Below are positions 20,829-31,244 of a stretch of DNA of 64,000 nucleotides, in pieces (the stretch's first letter is position 1; every line of letters starts with the position of its first letter). The DNA comes from Arachnopeziza araneosa. Lineage: Eukaryota > Ascomycota > Leotiomycetes > Helotiales > Arachnopezizaceae. The translations under genes and the position numbers were made by a program. The notes beneath the pieces are model-generated. The model saw only the letters and a list, made by a program, of their open reading frames with translations. It did no database searches and was not told where the DNA came from. Where the stretch lies: positions 1-64,000 of the forward strand of contig QYAI01000176.1 of NCBI GenBank assembly GCA_003988855.1, given 5' to 3'.

Positions 20829-21455
20829 ATGCCATTGACCCTGTCGAGTCTTCAAGCAAACTTGGATCTCTGGTACAAAGTTAGCACCGCTTACCCTATC
20901 AGCACATAATCCTAATGGCAGTAGATTCACGTCCTCCTCTACGACCTCTGCAGCATCGCCACTGATCGTGCTGCTAAAGCAAGTACCTTGGCAGCAACTG
21001 ATGAACTATATATCAGTGGCCCCTACTTCTCGCCTCAGGAAGCCGCGACCGTCAAAGCTACGCTAGTTTCAGCCCCATTACTGCACGAGATCCCGGAGTT
21101 TGAGCCTCTCTGCGTGGATGATTCTACCGACGAAACCATTCCTGAAATACCAACACCCGAGACAATGACCATCGAAATCGCTATCAAGTCCTGTCTCCAG
21201 AATTTCTTTGAGAAGAGGAGAGCGAGTGGGGATGCGAGACCCTGTGGCCCGCATGACATGGGCCCAATCTATCGAGCAGTCTTTGGCATCACGAAAGAGG
21301 ATCTGAAGAATGAAAAGTTCTTGGGGAGGTTGAGGAAGCCTGGGCTTGGAGAGAGAGAAAAAGAGAAGGCTGCGAGTGATGGGATTTCCGGTAAGCCGAA
21401 AAAGAAAAAGAAAAGGGGAAAGAGATCCAAGACCCGGAGAGCTTTAGGCGTGTAA
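20829..21455 (+). CDS. Hypothetical lysine-rich-tail protein
   Basis: Exons 20829-20879 and 20925-21455 with a 45-base intron (GTTAGC donor, CCTAAT branch, GTAG acceptor) give 193 residues: MPLTLSSLQANLDLWYK joined to IHVLLYDLCSIATDRAAK. The middle is acidic (DDSTDETIPEIPTPET). The C-terminus is strongly basic (KPKKKKKRGKRSKTRR), a likely nuclear or nucleolar signal. I do not recognise a domain. Start and intron are inferred from frame only, since the long frame itself begins without an ATG. Confidence 0.55.
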
Positions 21456-21684
21456 TAATGCTCAAGACCTGCGGAAAACGCTGGAAGAAAGGGATTTGAT
21501 CTTTGGGTTTGGATATCATTCTAAAAGCCTCAGGTCCCAAATCTCTGATATTCGTAGCCCAATGTCGCTCTTGAAAATCTGTCAACGCATCAAGATTGAC
21601 AAATCGTTATCGAGAAGCACACGTCTATCACTCTAGAGAGTACAAAAACTTCATCTGCGACACAAACAGCTTTCCATTGCGATT

Positions 21685-22044
21685 CTAGGTACACGGGCCG
21701 GGAAACAGCTGCTCAATCACCGCATTAATCGCCGTCGAGTGGCACCCTGTACATAGACAGAACTATTTGATTCCATCAGCCACATCCAGCATGCCAACAT
21801 CAAACTCCACACTCACCTTTGTCGCTCCAGGCAGACTGCTCGCGGCACCGTCATATACCACACAGTTCACCAATGCATCTTTCGCATCTTTCACTCCCGC
21901 AGCAGCGTTTTGCGAGATGCAGAGACTGGAGTTGATGACATCGAGACAGGCGTGTTCGGTCTTGGGGCACTTGTCAACGACGGCTTCCGCGGTGACGCAG
22001 GTGAGCGAGAGGGAGAAGGCGAGGGGGAGGATGGTGAAGCGCAT
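21685..22044 (-). CDS. Small cysteine-rich secreted protein
   Basis: ATG at 22044-22042. The first ~20 residues (MRFTILPLAFSLSLTCVTAEA) form a clear signal peptide. Exon 1 (22044-21817) ends AAG|GTGAGT. The favoured intron is 21816-21763 (54 bases, CTGAT branch, AATAG acceptor), giving a second exon 21762-21685 and 101 residues with eight Cys in the mature part. Without splicing the frame stops at the same TAG. An alternative (GTGTGG donor, TACAG acceptor) also keeps a frame and gives six Cys, so the exon junction is uncertain. Small size, signal peptide and paired Cys are typical of apoplastic or cell-surface proteins; the function is unknown. Confidence 0.65.
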
Positions 22045-22941
22045 CTTGGTGAGGGTCGGGAATGGTCTTGGGGATGGCTTCGCTAAATGTCGTGCAAGTA
22101 CTCATATACCTCCCCTTCTGCCTCAAGTTTCTTCCGGATTACCACCCCACATATTGTCCGATAAGTAGATCTGCAGTCTCTGACTATTTGAGGAGCTTTC
22201 TCATTCGCCAATTGGCGCTCTCCTATCATGGTGCGGTCCTAGAGCTTGGTACTTTGTGGGTGATTCGCGCCCCACAGCGAGCAGATGAAGATTTAATTAC
22301 GTCGATAGTTCGGATATATAGAGAGAGCATTCCGCGCACGCCCAGCGCTCACCAAAATATGTTGGATGCGGCGGATATCATGTTTCACGTACCGATCCGC
22401 AGCTCAACCCTCCCGGTGTGGATGCCAGGATACCGGCGATGTGCCAATCATCACATCTTGTAGGCTATATAAACATAACACCCGGAAAATAAGGTTCAAG
22501 CCACTCACGCACCATCAATATATCCTCTCGTGAACTCCTATCTCGACACGACATTTACTTTCGCAGCGGCAATGGCCAATCATCTGCTTGTTGGAGGCGG
22601 ATCAATCGCGTTGATAAGGAAGGACAGGCTAGCCCGGCACTGGATGATACTGAAGATTGAGCCGCAATCTGATTTAATATTCACCAAGGCAATTATTGCG
22701 GGCTCAAGCTGCCCCACCGGTAGATACTTCAGGTGACTTAAGCTCTGTTGAGAAATTGTTGCAGCTTTCCCCTCTCAAGTCTTCAGGTATCAAGAACAGG
22801 GTCTCGCCGTACCTCAGGGCTACTCAGCAGTATTGGGCCGATTTGTTGAAGAGACTTAAACCTCTTTTCTCTGCTTATACCCTCTACTTATGACTTTACG
22901 GCATCGTTGATCCTAATAATTAGATTGCACAGCGAGACAAG
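22045..22941. other. Intergenic region, no supported gene
   Basis: 0.9 kb between divergent secreted-protein genes. It shows a few short frames on the plus strand without start context or motif. Confidence 0.4.
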
Positions 22942-24210
22942 ATGAAGTGGAAGACTCTCCTTCTATTGTCCGTCACGACACCGAGCATTGCTCTGATCCG
23001 ATTCCAATGCTCTCAACTCGTTCGACAAAGACTCGACCCGCTGGTCAACCCGGGACTCATCCCATCTCCCCACGTCCATCAGATCGTTGGCGGTGTGAGT
23101 CAAGTTCTCCTACCAAAAATTCACACTTAACTGATCTCGATAGAACTCTTTCAATGCTACCATGGATCCGAAGAAGAACATGACCGCCGGATCAACTTGT
23201 ACGACTTGCGAGTTCAGCGAGGACTTTTCTAATTATTGGACGGCGGTCCTCTATTTCCGTGCCCGGAACGGGACGTACAAGAGAGTCCCCCAGCGTGGAA
23301 ACGAGGGTTACGAGACTGCGGCGGGAGGTGGGATGACTGTTTACTATATGCAGGATGCTCTATATGTGACAAACCAAACATCGAAAGTTACGGCATTCCA
23401 GCCTGTGAGTTGCACATGAAAAACTCCCAACTCGAGACGTGATGGACGAGAATACTAACCCGAAAGCCAGGGCTTCCGCATGTTCATTGGCGACATCGAC
23501 AGCCGCGACCTCAACGTCTCAGCCCGCTTCCGCCAACTGACCTACACGTGCCTGGAGACGTTCGCCAACCGCAACAACGAGACGATCGCCTTCCCCGACC
23601 ACGTCTGCGCCGAGGGCATCATGTCCTCGCTGCGCTTCCCGACGTGCTGGGACGGCGTGCACCTGGACAGCGACGACCACATGAGCCACATGAGCTACCC
23701 GGAGACGGGTACCTTTGAGAGCGGCGGCCCCTGCCCGGCCACGCACCCGGTCCGCACCTCACAGGTCATGTTCGAGGTCGTCTGGGACACGCGCCAGTTC
23801 AACGACCCGGCCCTCTGGCCCGCCGACGGCAGCCAGCCCTTCGTCTGGTCCCTGGGTGACGCCACCGGCTACGCTACCCACGCCGACTATGTCTTTGGCT
23901 GGAAGGACGGCGTGCTCCAGAACATCCTCGACACCAACTGCTACGTCGCCTGCAACGCGTCCGGCGCCGCGCTGCAGAGCATGGCCGATATGAACAGTTG
24001 CACGCAGTCAGTCGTCGTCGAGGAGGATATCGACGGATGTGAGTAGACGCCGCTTTCTTTTCTCCTACCTCTCTTTTTCCTTTCTTTCTTTCTTTCTTTC
24101 TCCTTCTCTCGTCTCGAGGAGCCCCTGCTAATCTCACACGCTCGAATCTAGGGCTCCCGGCTCTGCCTGGTGGACACCAAGCCGATTATGCTCCCGTCAC
24201 TCTCTCATAA
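22942..24210 (+). CDS. Secreted DUF1996 protein
   Basis: Exons 22942-23094, 23144-23404, 23471-24038 and 24152-24210; 346 residues. The N-terminus MKWKTLLLLSVTTPSIALI is a signal peptide. The DUF1996 pattern is clear: LIPSPHVHQIVGG near the start, paired cysteines TCTTCEF, FRMFIGD, then FPTCWDGVHLDSDDHMSHMSYP and CPATHPV with conserved His/Asp, ending in DGWLPALPGG restored by the last splice. Several N-glycosylation sites (NAT, NVS, NET) fit secretion. Intron 3 contains a (TTTC)n tract. Exon 3 is very GC-rich compared with the flanks. The biochemical role of the family is not established; it is often found in fungal secretomes. Confidence 0.9.
24080..24101 (+). repeat. (TTTC)n microsatellite inside intron 3 of the DUF1996 gene
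   Basis: About five TTTC units within a pyrimidine-rich intron, lying well upstream of the acceptor at 24151. Confidence 0.85.
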
Positions 24211-24454
24211 CTCGAGAATCAAGATGGGCCTCGGGAGCGAGCGAGATGTGTATTCAGCATGATCCTGAGATTTAATTTTGCCACGAGATAAATAAGATAT
24301 ACCATACTAGATTGCTTCTTTACACTTACTCCGAGCCTCTCATTCGACTTTTTCGCAGTCCTTGTAATAGAGCGGTTTCTTCTCTGTATAAGCTCTTATC
24401 ACGCTAGAGCATAAAGCCAGTGCGTAAGAGGATTTTCAGAGTTCTATTCTACTC

Positions 24455-25762
24455 TCAAAGAGCAATAGCACTCTCTATCTTTCCAACACATTCCCCAAAT
24501 CCGACCAGTTGACCCTCTTCACCACATACACCCCTCAGTGTTATCGTATCGCCATCTTTTAAGAATTTTCTCACATTCATCCCGGCAAGCATAATATCCT
24601 TCTTTCCAGCTTGGTTCATTTCTAGCAAACTCCCCAAGTCTCCACCCTTCTCACTCTTCCCAGATATCGTTCCTGAGCCCAAAAGATCGCCCACATTCAT
24701 ACTGCACCCGCCTATACTATGATGTGCGATCATCTGTGGGAAACTCCACAACAAGTTCTTCGCTGAGACGTTGGAAATGTTGGTTGTATCTCCTTCTGGG
24801 GTAGTCAAATCGACACTGAGACTGATGTCGTATATAGTTTCGGTCTTGGTCTCTTGTAAATATGGTAGTAATGGCGTTTTATTCTCAAGTTTAGCACAGC
24901 GGAAGGGTTCAAGTGCATCGGCAAGAACAACCCAAGCAGAGATTGATGTGCCAAAGTTTTTCGCATTAAAAGGACCAAGAGGAACGTACTCCCAGGTTTG
25001 CACGTCTCGCGCGGACCAATCATTCATGAGCACATATCCAAATATACTCTCGTCCGCCTCTGCAATCCGGATTGGCTCTCCAAGTGTATTCCCTTTACAT
25101 AGAAAGCAGCCCAGTTCCAACTCAATGTCAAGTCTTCTGCACGGTGAGAAAGTGGGAACTTTTGGTTCAGCGGTAGGATCCAGTATTATCTGCCCATTGG
25201 GACGTCGAATTGGCGTCCCAGAGACAACCACTGACGAGGCTCGCCCATGGTATCCCACCGGCAGGTGCATATAATTTGGTTGCAGAGCATTCGCAGGTCC
25301 ACGGAACATGGTACCAACATTGAAAGCATGATTTATTCCTGCGAAGAAGTCTGTGTAATCTCCGATCTGCATAGGCAGGTGGGTCTTTGTCAGATGCTTC
25401 GGTAACAGTGCCACTTCGCGCAATTTCTCGTTGTTCTTAAGCAGCTCGGGGTGCTTTGTTTCGGCAGAGAAGACATCTTGTAAGTATGCGCGGACTTCGC
25501 GGTGAATCGGACGCCCGAGAGCTGCGAAGCCATTTAGGCTGGGTTGAGAGAAGACACCGAGGTCTTTCTCAGGTATGGCAGAGAGGGCGGAGAATCCTTT
25601 GGAGGAAGTGAAGGCTCGCAGATCTAGGACGTGGTCTCCTACTGCAACTGCGGGTCGCTTTTCATGTGGGAAATCTTTCGAGGTAATGATGCCGAACGGG
25701 AGGTTGGCAAGAGAGAAGTGGCTATCCTTTGGGATGTCGAGCCAGGAAGTGAGGGGTGCCAT
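24455..25762 (-). CDS. fahA: Fumarylacetoacetase (EC 3.7.1.2)
   Basis: Last enzyme of phenylalanine/tyrosine catabolism, splitting fumarylacetoacetate into fumarate and acetoacetate. From the ATG at 25762 (MAPLTSWLDIPKDSHF) the product is 435 residues, the usual length. The N-terminal SH3-like domain is followed by the catalytic domain with YTDFFAGINHAFNVGTMFR (metal Asp and catalytic His), DIELELGCFL (metal Glu pair) and NDWSARDVQTWEYVPLGPF (metal Asp). No introns. The frame is open upstream to an ATG at 26029, with another ATG at 25858 preceding an Arg/Lys-rich stretch. It is divergent from the CYP504 gene, a hydroxylase feeding the same pathway, across a shared promoter. Confidence 0.95.
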   Translation of the reverse strand: MAPLTSWLDIPKDSHFSLANLPFGIITSKDFPHEKRPAVAVGDHVLDLRAFTSSKGFSALSAIPEKDLGVFSQPSLNGFAALGRPIHREVRAYLQDVFSAETKHPELLKNNEKLREVALLPKHLTKTHLPMQIGDYTDFFAGINHAFNVGTMFRGPANALQPNYMHLPVGYHGRASSVVVSGTPIRRPNGQIILDPTAEPKVPTFSPCRRLDIELELGCFLCKGNTLGEPIRIAEADESIFGYVLMNDWSARDVQTWEYVPLGPFNAKNFGTSISAWVVLADALEPFRCAKLENKTPLLPYLQETKTETIYDISLSVDLTTPEGDTTNISNVSAKNLLWSFPQMIAHHSIGGCSMNVGDLLGSGTISGKSEKGGDLGSLLEMNQAGKKDIMLAGMNVRKFLKDGDTITLRGVCGEEGQLVGFGECVGKIESAIAL

Positions 25763-26231
25763 TGCTGCTCGTGGCGTGCAGAAGCTTCGTACCGTGAGTT
25801 TGAGAGGAACCCGATGTTTCTGAAGGGATAATCTAGGACGAGAGAAGCTCTTGAGCATTGGTAAGAGGCTCAATCCTTCGTTGAAGAAATTCGAAGCTCT
25901 CCAGACGAGGTTGAACAACGTGGGGTAGAAGCGGAACGCCACTAACGGAATCTTTCCGCATCGCTGTTGACCCCTGAATTTAGCGACCTCACTAGCTGTC
26001 TCGATGAAAACTTCGTTAGACTTCTTCATGTGGCGGCGGAACCATTGCGCTCATGGATGAAAACCTAGGGCCCCGCGATGACAACCGCAGGGAAGTGCGG
26101 CATCTTCCAGTTCAAGTTGCAAGTGTGACCTGAATGGCGATTACTCAGTAAGATCATATTTATTTCTAAGCTCGCGGTTCCCTTCTACATCTCTCTTTCT
26201 CTCAGTCTACTTGCTAACCACATTTGTCAAC
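25763..26231. promoter_or_regulatory. Bidirectional promoter of fumarylacetoacetase and CYP504 genes
   Basis: Only 469 bases separate the two conserved start codons, which read outward. If the upstream ATG of the fumarylacetoacetase frame at 26029 is used, just 202 bases remain. The CYP504 side has a C/T-rich leader (about 26180-26215). The shared space suggests co-induction by phenylacetate or aromatic amino acids, which is inference. Confidence 0.6.
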
Positions 26232-27875
26232 ATGTCTTTCCAAACGTCAGGAATTGCTTTGATAGCGGTTATCTATCTTCTCGTGAGATACCTGAATAGA
26301 ACAGATACACCCAAAATTAAGAATCTTCCTCAAATTCCAGGAGTCCCTCTATTTGGAAATCTGTTGCAATTTGGAGAACACCATGCGAAAGTTGCTGGAG
26401 AATTGGCAAAGAAGTATGGGCCAGTCTTTCAGGTGAGATTGGGAAATAGGGTAAGAATTGATTACTCAGATAGTGTGGTAACTAACCGGTCTGCCAGCGA
26501 ATTGTTTTTGCCAATACCTTCGAGTCTGTCCGACACCTTTGGATAACCAACCAATCTGCCCTGATTTCTCGTCCTACTTTACATACCTTCCACACCGTTG
26601 TTTCCTCATCCCAGGGTTTTACCATTGGGACCTCGCCGTGGGATGAGTCGTGCAAGCAACGTCGAAAAGCGGCTGCAACAGCGCTCAACCGCCCTGCAGT
26701 ACAAACATATATGCCCATTATTGACCTCGAATGCGTGGCTTCTATCAAGGAACTTCATGAAGATAGCGAGAATGGCACTAAAGATATCGATCCCGTTGCG
26801 TACTTTCAGCGTTTCGCACTCAACACTTCTCTCACTCTCAACTACGGTTCCAGAATCGATGGGAAGGTCGATAATGAATTATTGCAAGAGATCTGCGATG
26901 TTGAAAGAGCGATTTCAAACTTCAGGTCTACCTCAAACAACTGGCAGGATTATATTCCCTTGATGAGGCTACTACCCAAGGCGAATGACGGTGCTATTGA
27001 GTATAGAGAGAGGAGGGACAAGTACCTTACCTTCTTGCTGAACAAACTGAAGAAGGAGATTGAAAATGGGACAGATAAGCCGTGTATTACAGGAAACATT
27101 CTGAAAGATCCAGAAGCAAAACTTAACGAGAGTAAGTTCCTAGGCCTCTCCAATGTTAACATGACTGATAGCTATAGACGAAATCAAATCTATCTGTCTA
27201 ACCATGGTCTCCGCTGGCCTTGATACCGTTCCTGGTAACCTTATAATGGGCATCGCCTACCTCTCTTCACCTCATGGTCAAGAGATTCAGGCCCGTGCAT
27301 ACGAAGAGATCATGAAGGTTTATCCCGATGGCGACGCATGGACAAAATGCCTCATCGAAGAGAAAGTTCCCTATGTCACTGCTTTCGTCCGTGAGGTCCT
27401 CCGCTTCTTCACTGTCATCCCCATCTGTCTCCCTCGAACGTCAATCAAAGATATCAAGTACGAAGATGCTATCATTCCTGCCGGGACAACATTCTACATG
27501 AATGCTTGGGCGGCGGATTTTGACCCCACCCATTTCAAATCTCCTGAAATGTTTAGCGTGGAACGATATCTTGAGAACCCCGAAGGTAGTGGGACACCAC
27601 ATTACGCATATGGAGCGGGAAGTCGGATGTGTGCCGGAAGTCATTTAGCAAATAGAGAGCTGTATACTGCTTTCATTCGGATCTTTACAGCCTTTCAGGT
27701 CTCTCCACCAAAGAAAGCGGAGGATAGACCCATATTGGATGCGTTGGGATGTAATGCCATCCCGACGAGTTTGACGACGGATCCGAAGAGCTTTAAATGT
27801 GGATTCAAGGCGAGAGATAATACGAAGTTAGAGGAGTGGATTAGAGAAGGCGAAGAAAGGACGGAAGGGTTGTGA
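26232..27875 (+). CDS. phacA: Cytochrome P450 CYP504 family, phenylacetate 2-hydroxylase
   Basis: Exons 26232-26450, 26498-27131 and 27178-27875; 516 residues. The N-terminal membrane anchor (SGIALIAVIYLLVRYL) is followed by the proline hinge LPQIPGVPLFGNL. Blocks typical of CYP504 are present: RIVFANTFESV, SSSQGFTIGTSPWDESCK and CLTMVSAGLDTVPGN. The ExxR is EVLR and the heme loop is YGAGSRMCAGSH with Cys436 as thiolate ligand. In Aspergillus, CYP504A (PhacA) converts phenylacetate to 2-hydroxyphenylacetate, which a second hydroxylation takes to homogentisate. The A-type assignment rests on remembered resemblance to PhacA; the B-type (3-hydroxyphenylacetate 6-hydroxylase) is the alternative. 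ER membrane. Its divergent partner fumarylacetoacetase completes the same pathway. Confidence 0.88.
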
Positions 27876-28826
27876 GTGGACGTGCATTGTATAAATATCA
27901 AATCAAGGAATTTTAAATATTCAGATAAGACCGTCTTTTTCCACCGCTTGAAATTTTGCAGCCAAAAATTTTATCGGATGACCAACGGGGTACGAAGTTT
28001 CAACTCATTTATACATATTGATTTGTGTTGTCTTTCCATTTCAATAACGGCCTAGGTCAGGTTTTTACCCTGTTGCTCATTTCAATTACGGAAGCCCGAG
28101 GAATAATGCTGGGTCGCGATTGATCGATCTACTCGGTCCGTGCCGGTCAACCAGATCTATATCCTTGTCAAATGACGGTGAAGCGTAGGTGCTTCACCTC
28201 TTATTTGGTAAAGCTTAGGCTCTCTCCTCTCTACCAAGATCAGCCGTCGATCTTCTCCGTTTGGATAGGAATACAAACACAGCCCAGGCGAGAATCGGTG
28301 GTGCGATGGAGGCGGAAATGAGCAATGCCGCTTCCATTCACACTAGATGAATACCGTGTATCGGAGATCATGATGGCCATGTCTTGAATATAATTCAAAA
28401 TCCATCTGAAAGTACTTCGACAACGACATGCAGGCGCGAGGACTTGCCTTGTGGGGTCCCTCGATATCATGTGCACAATTGCGCCGTCAGCTCGTCTGTC
28501 TCAGCAGGTATCCTCAAGCCAATCGCCGGGACGACTGTACAACGGTCTTGGATCGTGGCTGTTCAGCACCTATGAAGGTTCAATGTGTCTCCGAATGGAA
28601 GCCGATGATTCCACACATGGGCGGCCATCGTGCTGATCGCACGACATTGTCTCACAACTGACTTGCTGCTTGTACCATAATGTCCTACTAGATGCCTTGC
28701 CATTCTTCTCAAAGTACGGGATTTGGGTCCCCAAGACCTTTGATCTTCGCTGTCAGAATTCCGAACAAACAGGCATTCGCTAAAATCGAAGAATATATCC
28801 CATCAGCGGCTGAACTCTGAGAAAGG
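27876..28826. other. Intergenic region, no supported gene
   Basis: 0.95 kb between the P450 and the sugar-nucleotide fusion gene. It carries a second CCTAGGTCAGGTT motif (about 28053). Short frames at 28240-28660 have no recognisable product. Confidence 0.4.
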
Positions 28827-31128
28827 ATGAAGATTCTCGTCGCCGGAGTATGTAACTTCTCTCTCGACCTCTTCCGCACTAACTGTCAAGGGAGCGGGCT
28901 TTCTTGGATCTAATCTTACCGAATCCTTACTCCAAGATGGGCATGAGGTGACTATTGTCGATGCATTTATTGGCGGTCTAGAAAACCCAATTCGACATCT
29001 CATCAATCAACCAAACCTGAAACTTCTTCGGTGCGATACTTGGTCATCTGTACAATTCCTGGTCGTATAACTCACACAGCCCAGACACGACATTACGAAA
29101 GATTTCGAAGAAAATATCCTTGTCGATCAGATTTATCACCTTGCATGTCCAGCAAGTCCGCAGATATATCAGAAAGATCCTACCCATACATTAAGAACAT
29201 GCTATGTCGGCACTGAAAACCTTCTGAAATTGGCTAAACAATGCGGAGCCAGACTTCTCTTCTCCAGCACATCAGGTATGATGTTTTCAATTTTTGGGCT
29301 GAGAAAGATTTGTACTAAACGTTACCAAGAAATATATGGAAACCCACAGATTTCGCCCCAACCAGAATCATACTTTGGAAACGTCAACTCCTACGGCCCT
29401 CGAGCTTGCTACGATGAAGGGAAACGAGTCGCAGAAGCTCTGTGTTGGGCATACCAACAGTATCATGGAGCCGATGTTCGCATCGCACGGATATTTAACG
29501 CATACGGTCCGGGGATGGTGGAAGCAGATGGTCGAGTAATCTCGAACTTCATCTTTGCTGCACTGAAAGGCAGACAAATCATAATCACAGGCGATGGATC
29601 AGCGACTCGGAGTTTCCAATACGTCAGTGACTGCGTGTCTGGACTCAAGATGCTCATGGCTAGCAATTACTCCAAGCCGGTGAATATTGGAAATGATGTC
29701 CCGAGTCAAATTGGCCAGCTTGCACAAACGGTGATCGCATTGCTTGCGAAGGAAGGAATACCAATCTTAGACCACCCAATCTGCTACTCGGATATGCCGG
29801 TTGACGATCCGAGCCAGAGACAACCCGATATCAGCCTTGCGAAAGAGGTATTGAATTGGAGTCCCAAGGTCGATCTAGAGACAGGCCTCAAGAAAACAAT
29901 TGCGTGGTCCCAAAAAGAATTGAAAAGGCCTGCAGGCTCTCGGAGCATTGGAAGGAAATTGTCGAAAGCACCACCAGTTCCACTCAGTATACCTCCCATG
30001 ATAGGAACAGAGATTGAAAACATGAGAATTGCCATGAAAAATGGTTCACTCATCAACCGAGGTGGCTTCACAACCAAATGCCAAGATTGGCTACAGGAGA
30101 AGCTCGCAGATGGCACAGTGATCTTGACATCCTCAGGAACAGCTGCTCTTGATATGGCTGCTCTGGTTCTTGAAATTCAGCCCGGAGATGAGATCATCAT
30201 GCCAAGCTACACTTTTGTCTCCACCGCCAACGCTTTCGCTCTCCGCAGTGCCAAAATCATATTCGTAGATATCAAGCCCGGAGACATGAATATTGACGAG
30301 ACGAAAATTGAAGCAGCGATTACGAGTCGCACAAAAGCAATCGTGCCAGTCCACTATGCTGGAGTTTCTTGTGAAATGGACACCATCATGGGTTTAGCAT
30401 CAAAATACAATCTCAAGGTCGTGGAGGATGCTGCACAAGGTCTCTTGTCAACTTTCCGCGGAAAGTCATTGGGAAGTATTGGACACATCGGGTGCTTCAG
30501 CTTCCATGAATCCAAGAATGTGACGGCAGGAGGACAAGGCGGAGCCATTGTCATCAATGATGACACTTTGATCAACAAGGCATATCTCGTCGCTGAAAGA
30601 GGAACCAACCGCACGGATTTTCTGAAAGGGAAAGCCTCTTCCTACGAATGGCAGAGTCTTGGATCGAGTTTCATTATGACAGAACTCCATGCTGCGTGTT
30701 TGTGGAGTCAATTGCATCATGCTCAGGCATTGACGGACAAGAGAATGCAGATATGGAATTCATACCACCGACTTCTGCTACCATTACAGAAGAAAGAGTA
30801 TTTGAGCTTACCAGTCGTGCCACAGAATTGCGATCACAATGCTCATATCTTTGCCATCCGTCTTCGAAGCCAAACTGAAGCTGTTCAGTTCTGTGAGTAT
30901 ATGAAGAAACGCGAAATTAACGTTGCTGCTCACTATAAGCCCTTGCATAGTTCTAAGCCTGGAAGGCAATTTGGTCGCTTTGTAGGTGAGGATCGTTTCA
31001 CCACAGAGGCAAGTAAACGATTGGCGAGGCTGCCGTTGTATGCCAGTATGACTGAGGATGTAACGGACAGGGTTGTAGCTGCTGTTTTTGAGTTCTTTGA
31101 TACCTCGAAAATAGTTCCGAAGTTGTGA
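28827..31128 (+). CDS. Fusion: UDP-glucuronate decarboxylase-type SDR + WecE/ArnB-type sugar aminotransferase
   Basis: Exons 28827-28847, 28891-29030, 29085-29275 and 29330-31128; 716 residues. Residues 1-~310 are an extended SDR: GGAGFLG (NAD motif, 7-13), HLACPASP typical of UDP-xylose synthase, STSEIYG (Glu118) and YDEGK (Tyr145, Lys149). The Asp of 4,6-dehydratases (TDE) is absent, pointing to decarboxylation. Residues ~340-716 are a PLP-dependent DegT/DnrJ/EryC1 enzyme closest by eye to WecE: SSGTAALDMAALVL, MPSYTFVSTANAFALRSAKI, VEDAAQG, and FHESKNVTAGGQGG with Lys513 as Schiff-base lysine. Predicted: UDP-glucuronate is oxidised and decarboxylated to a UDP-4-keto-pentose, and the fused domain transaminates C4. 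Introns fall only in the SDR half. A converging neighbour encodes an N-formyltransferase. The amino-sugar product is inference. Confidence 0.88.
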
Positions 31129-31244
31129 TGAGCATCACACCCTGAAATATATTCTCTCTTGTCCCGAAGATTGATCATAGCAGGTTACAGCGAAGTGTTG
31201 ATCGAATAAAGGAGTGAAGTGTAGTAAATTTGAGGCTTGAGTAA

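Noticed and set aside
28827..29780. dTDP-glucose 4,6-dehydratase as the SDR type
   Set aside because: It has STSEIYG rather than TDE-type catalytic residues and carries the ACPASP block typical of UDP-glucuronate decarboxylases.
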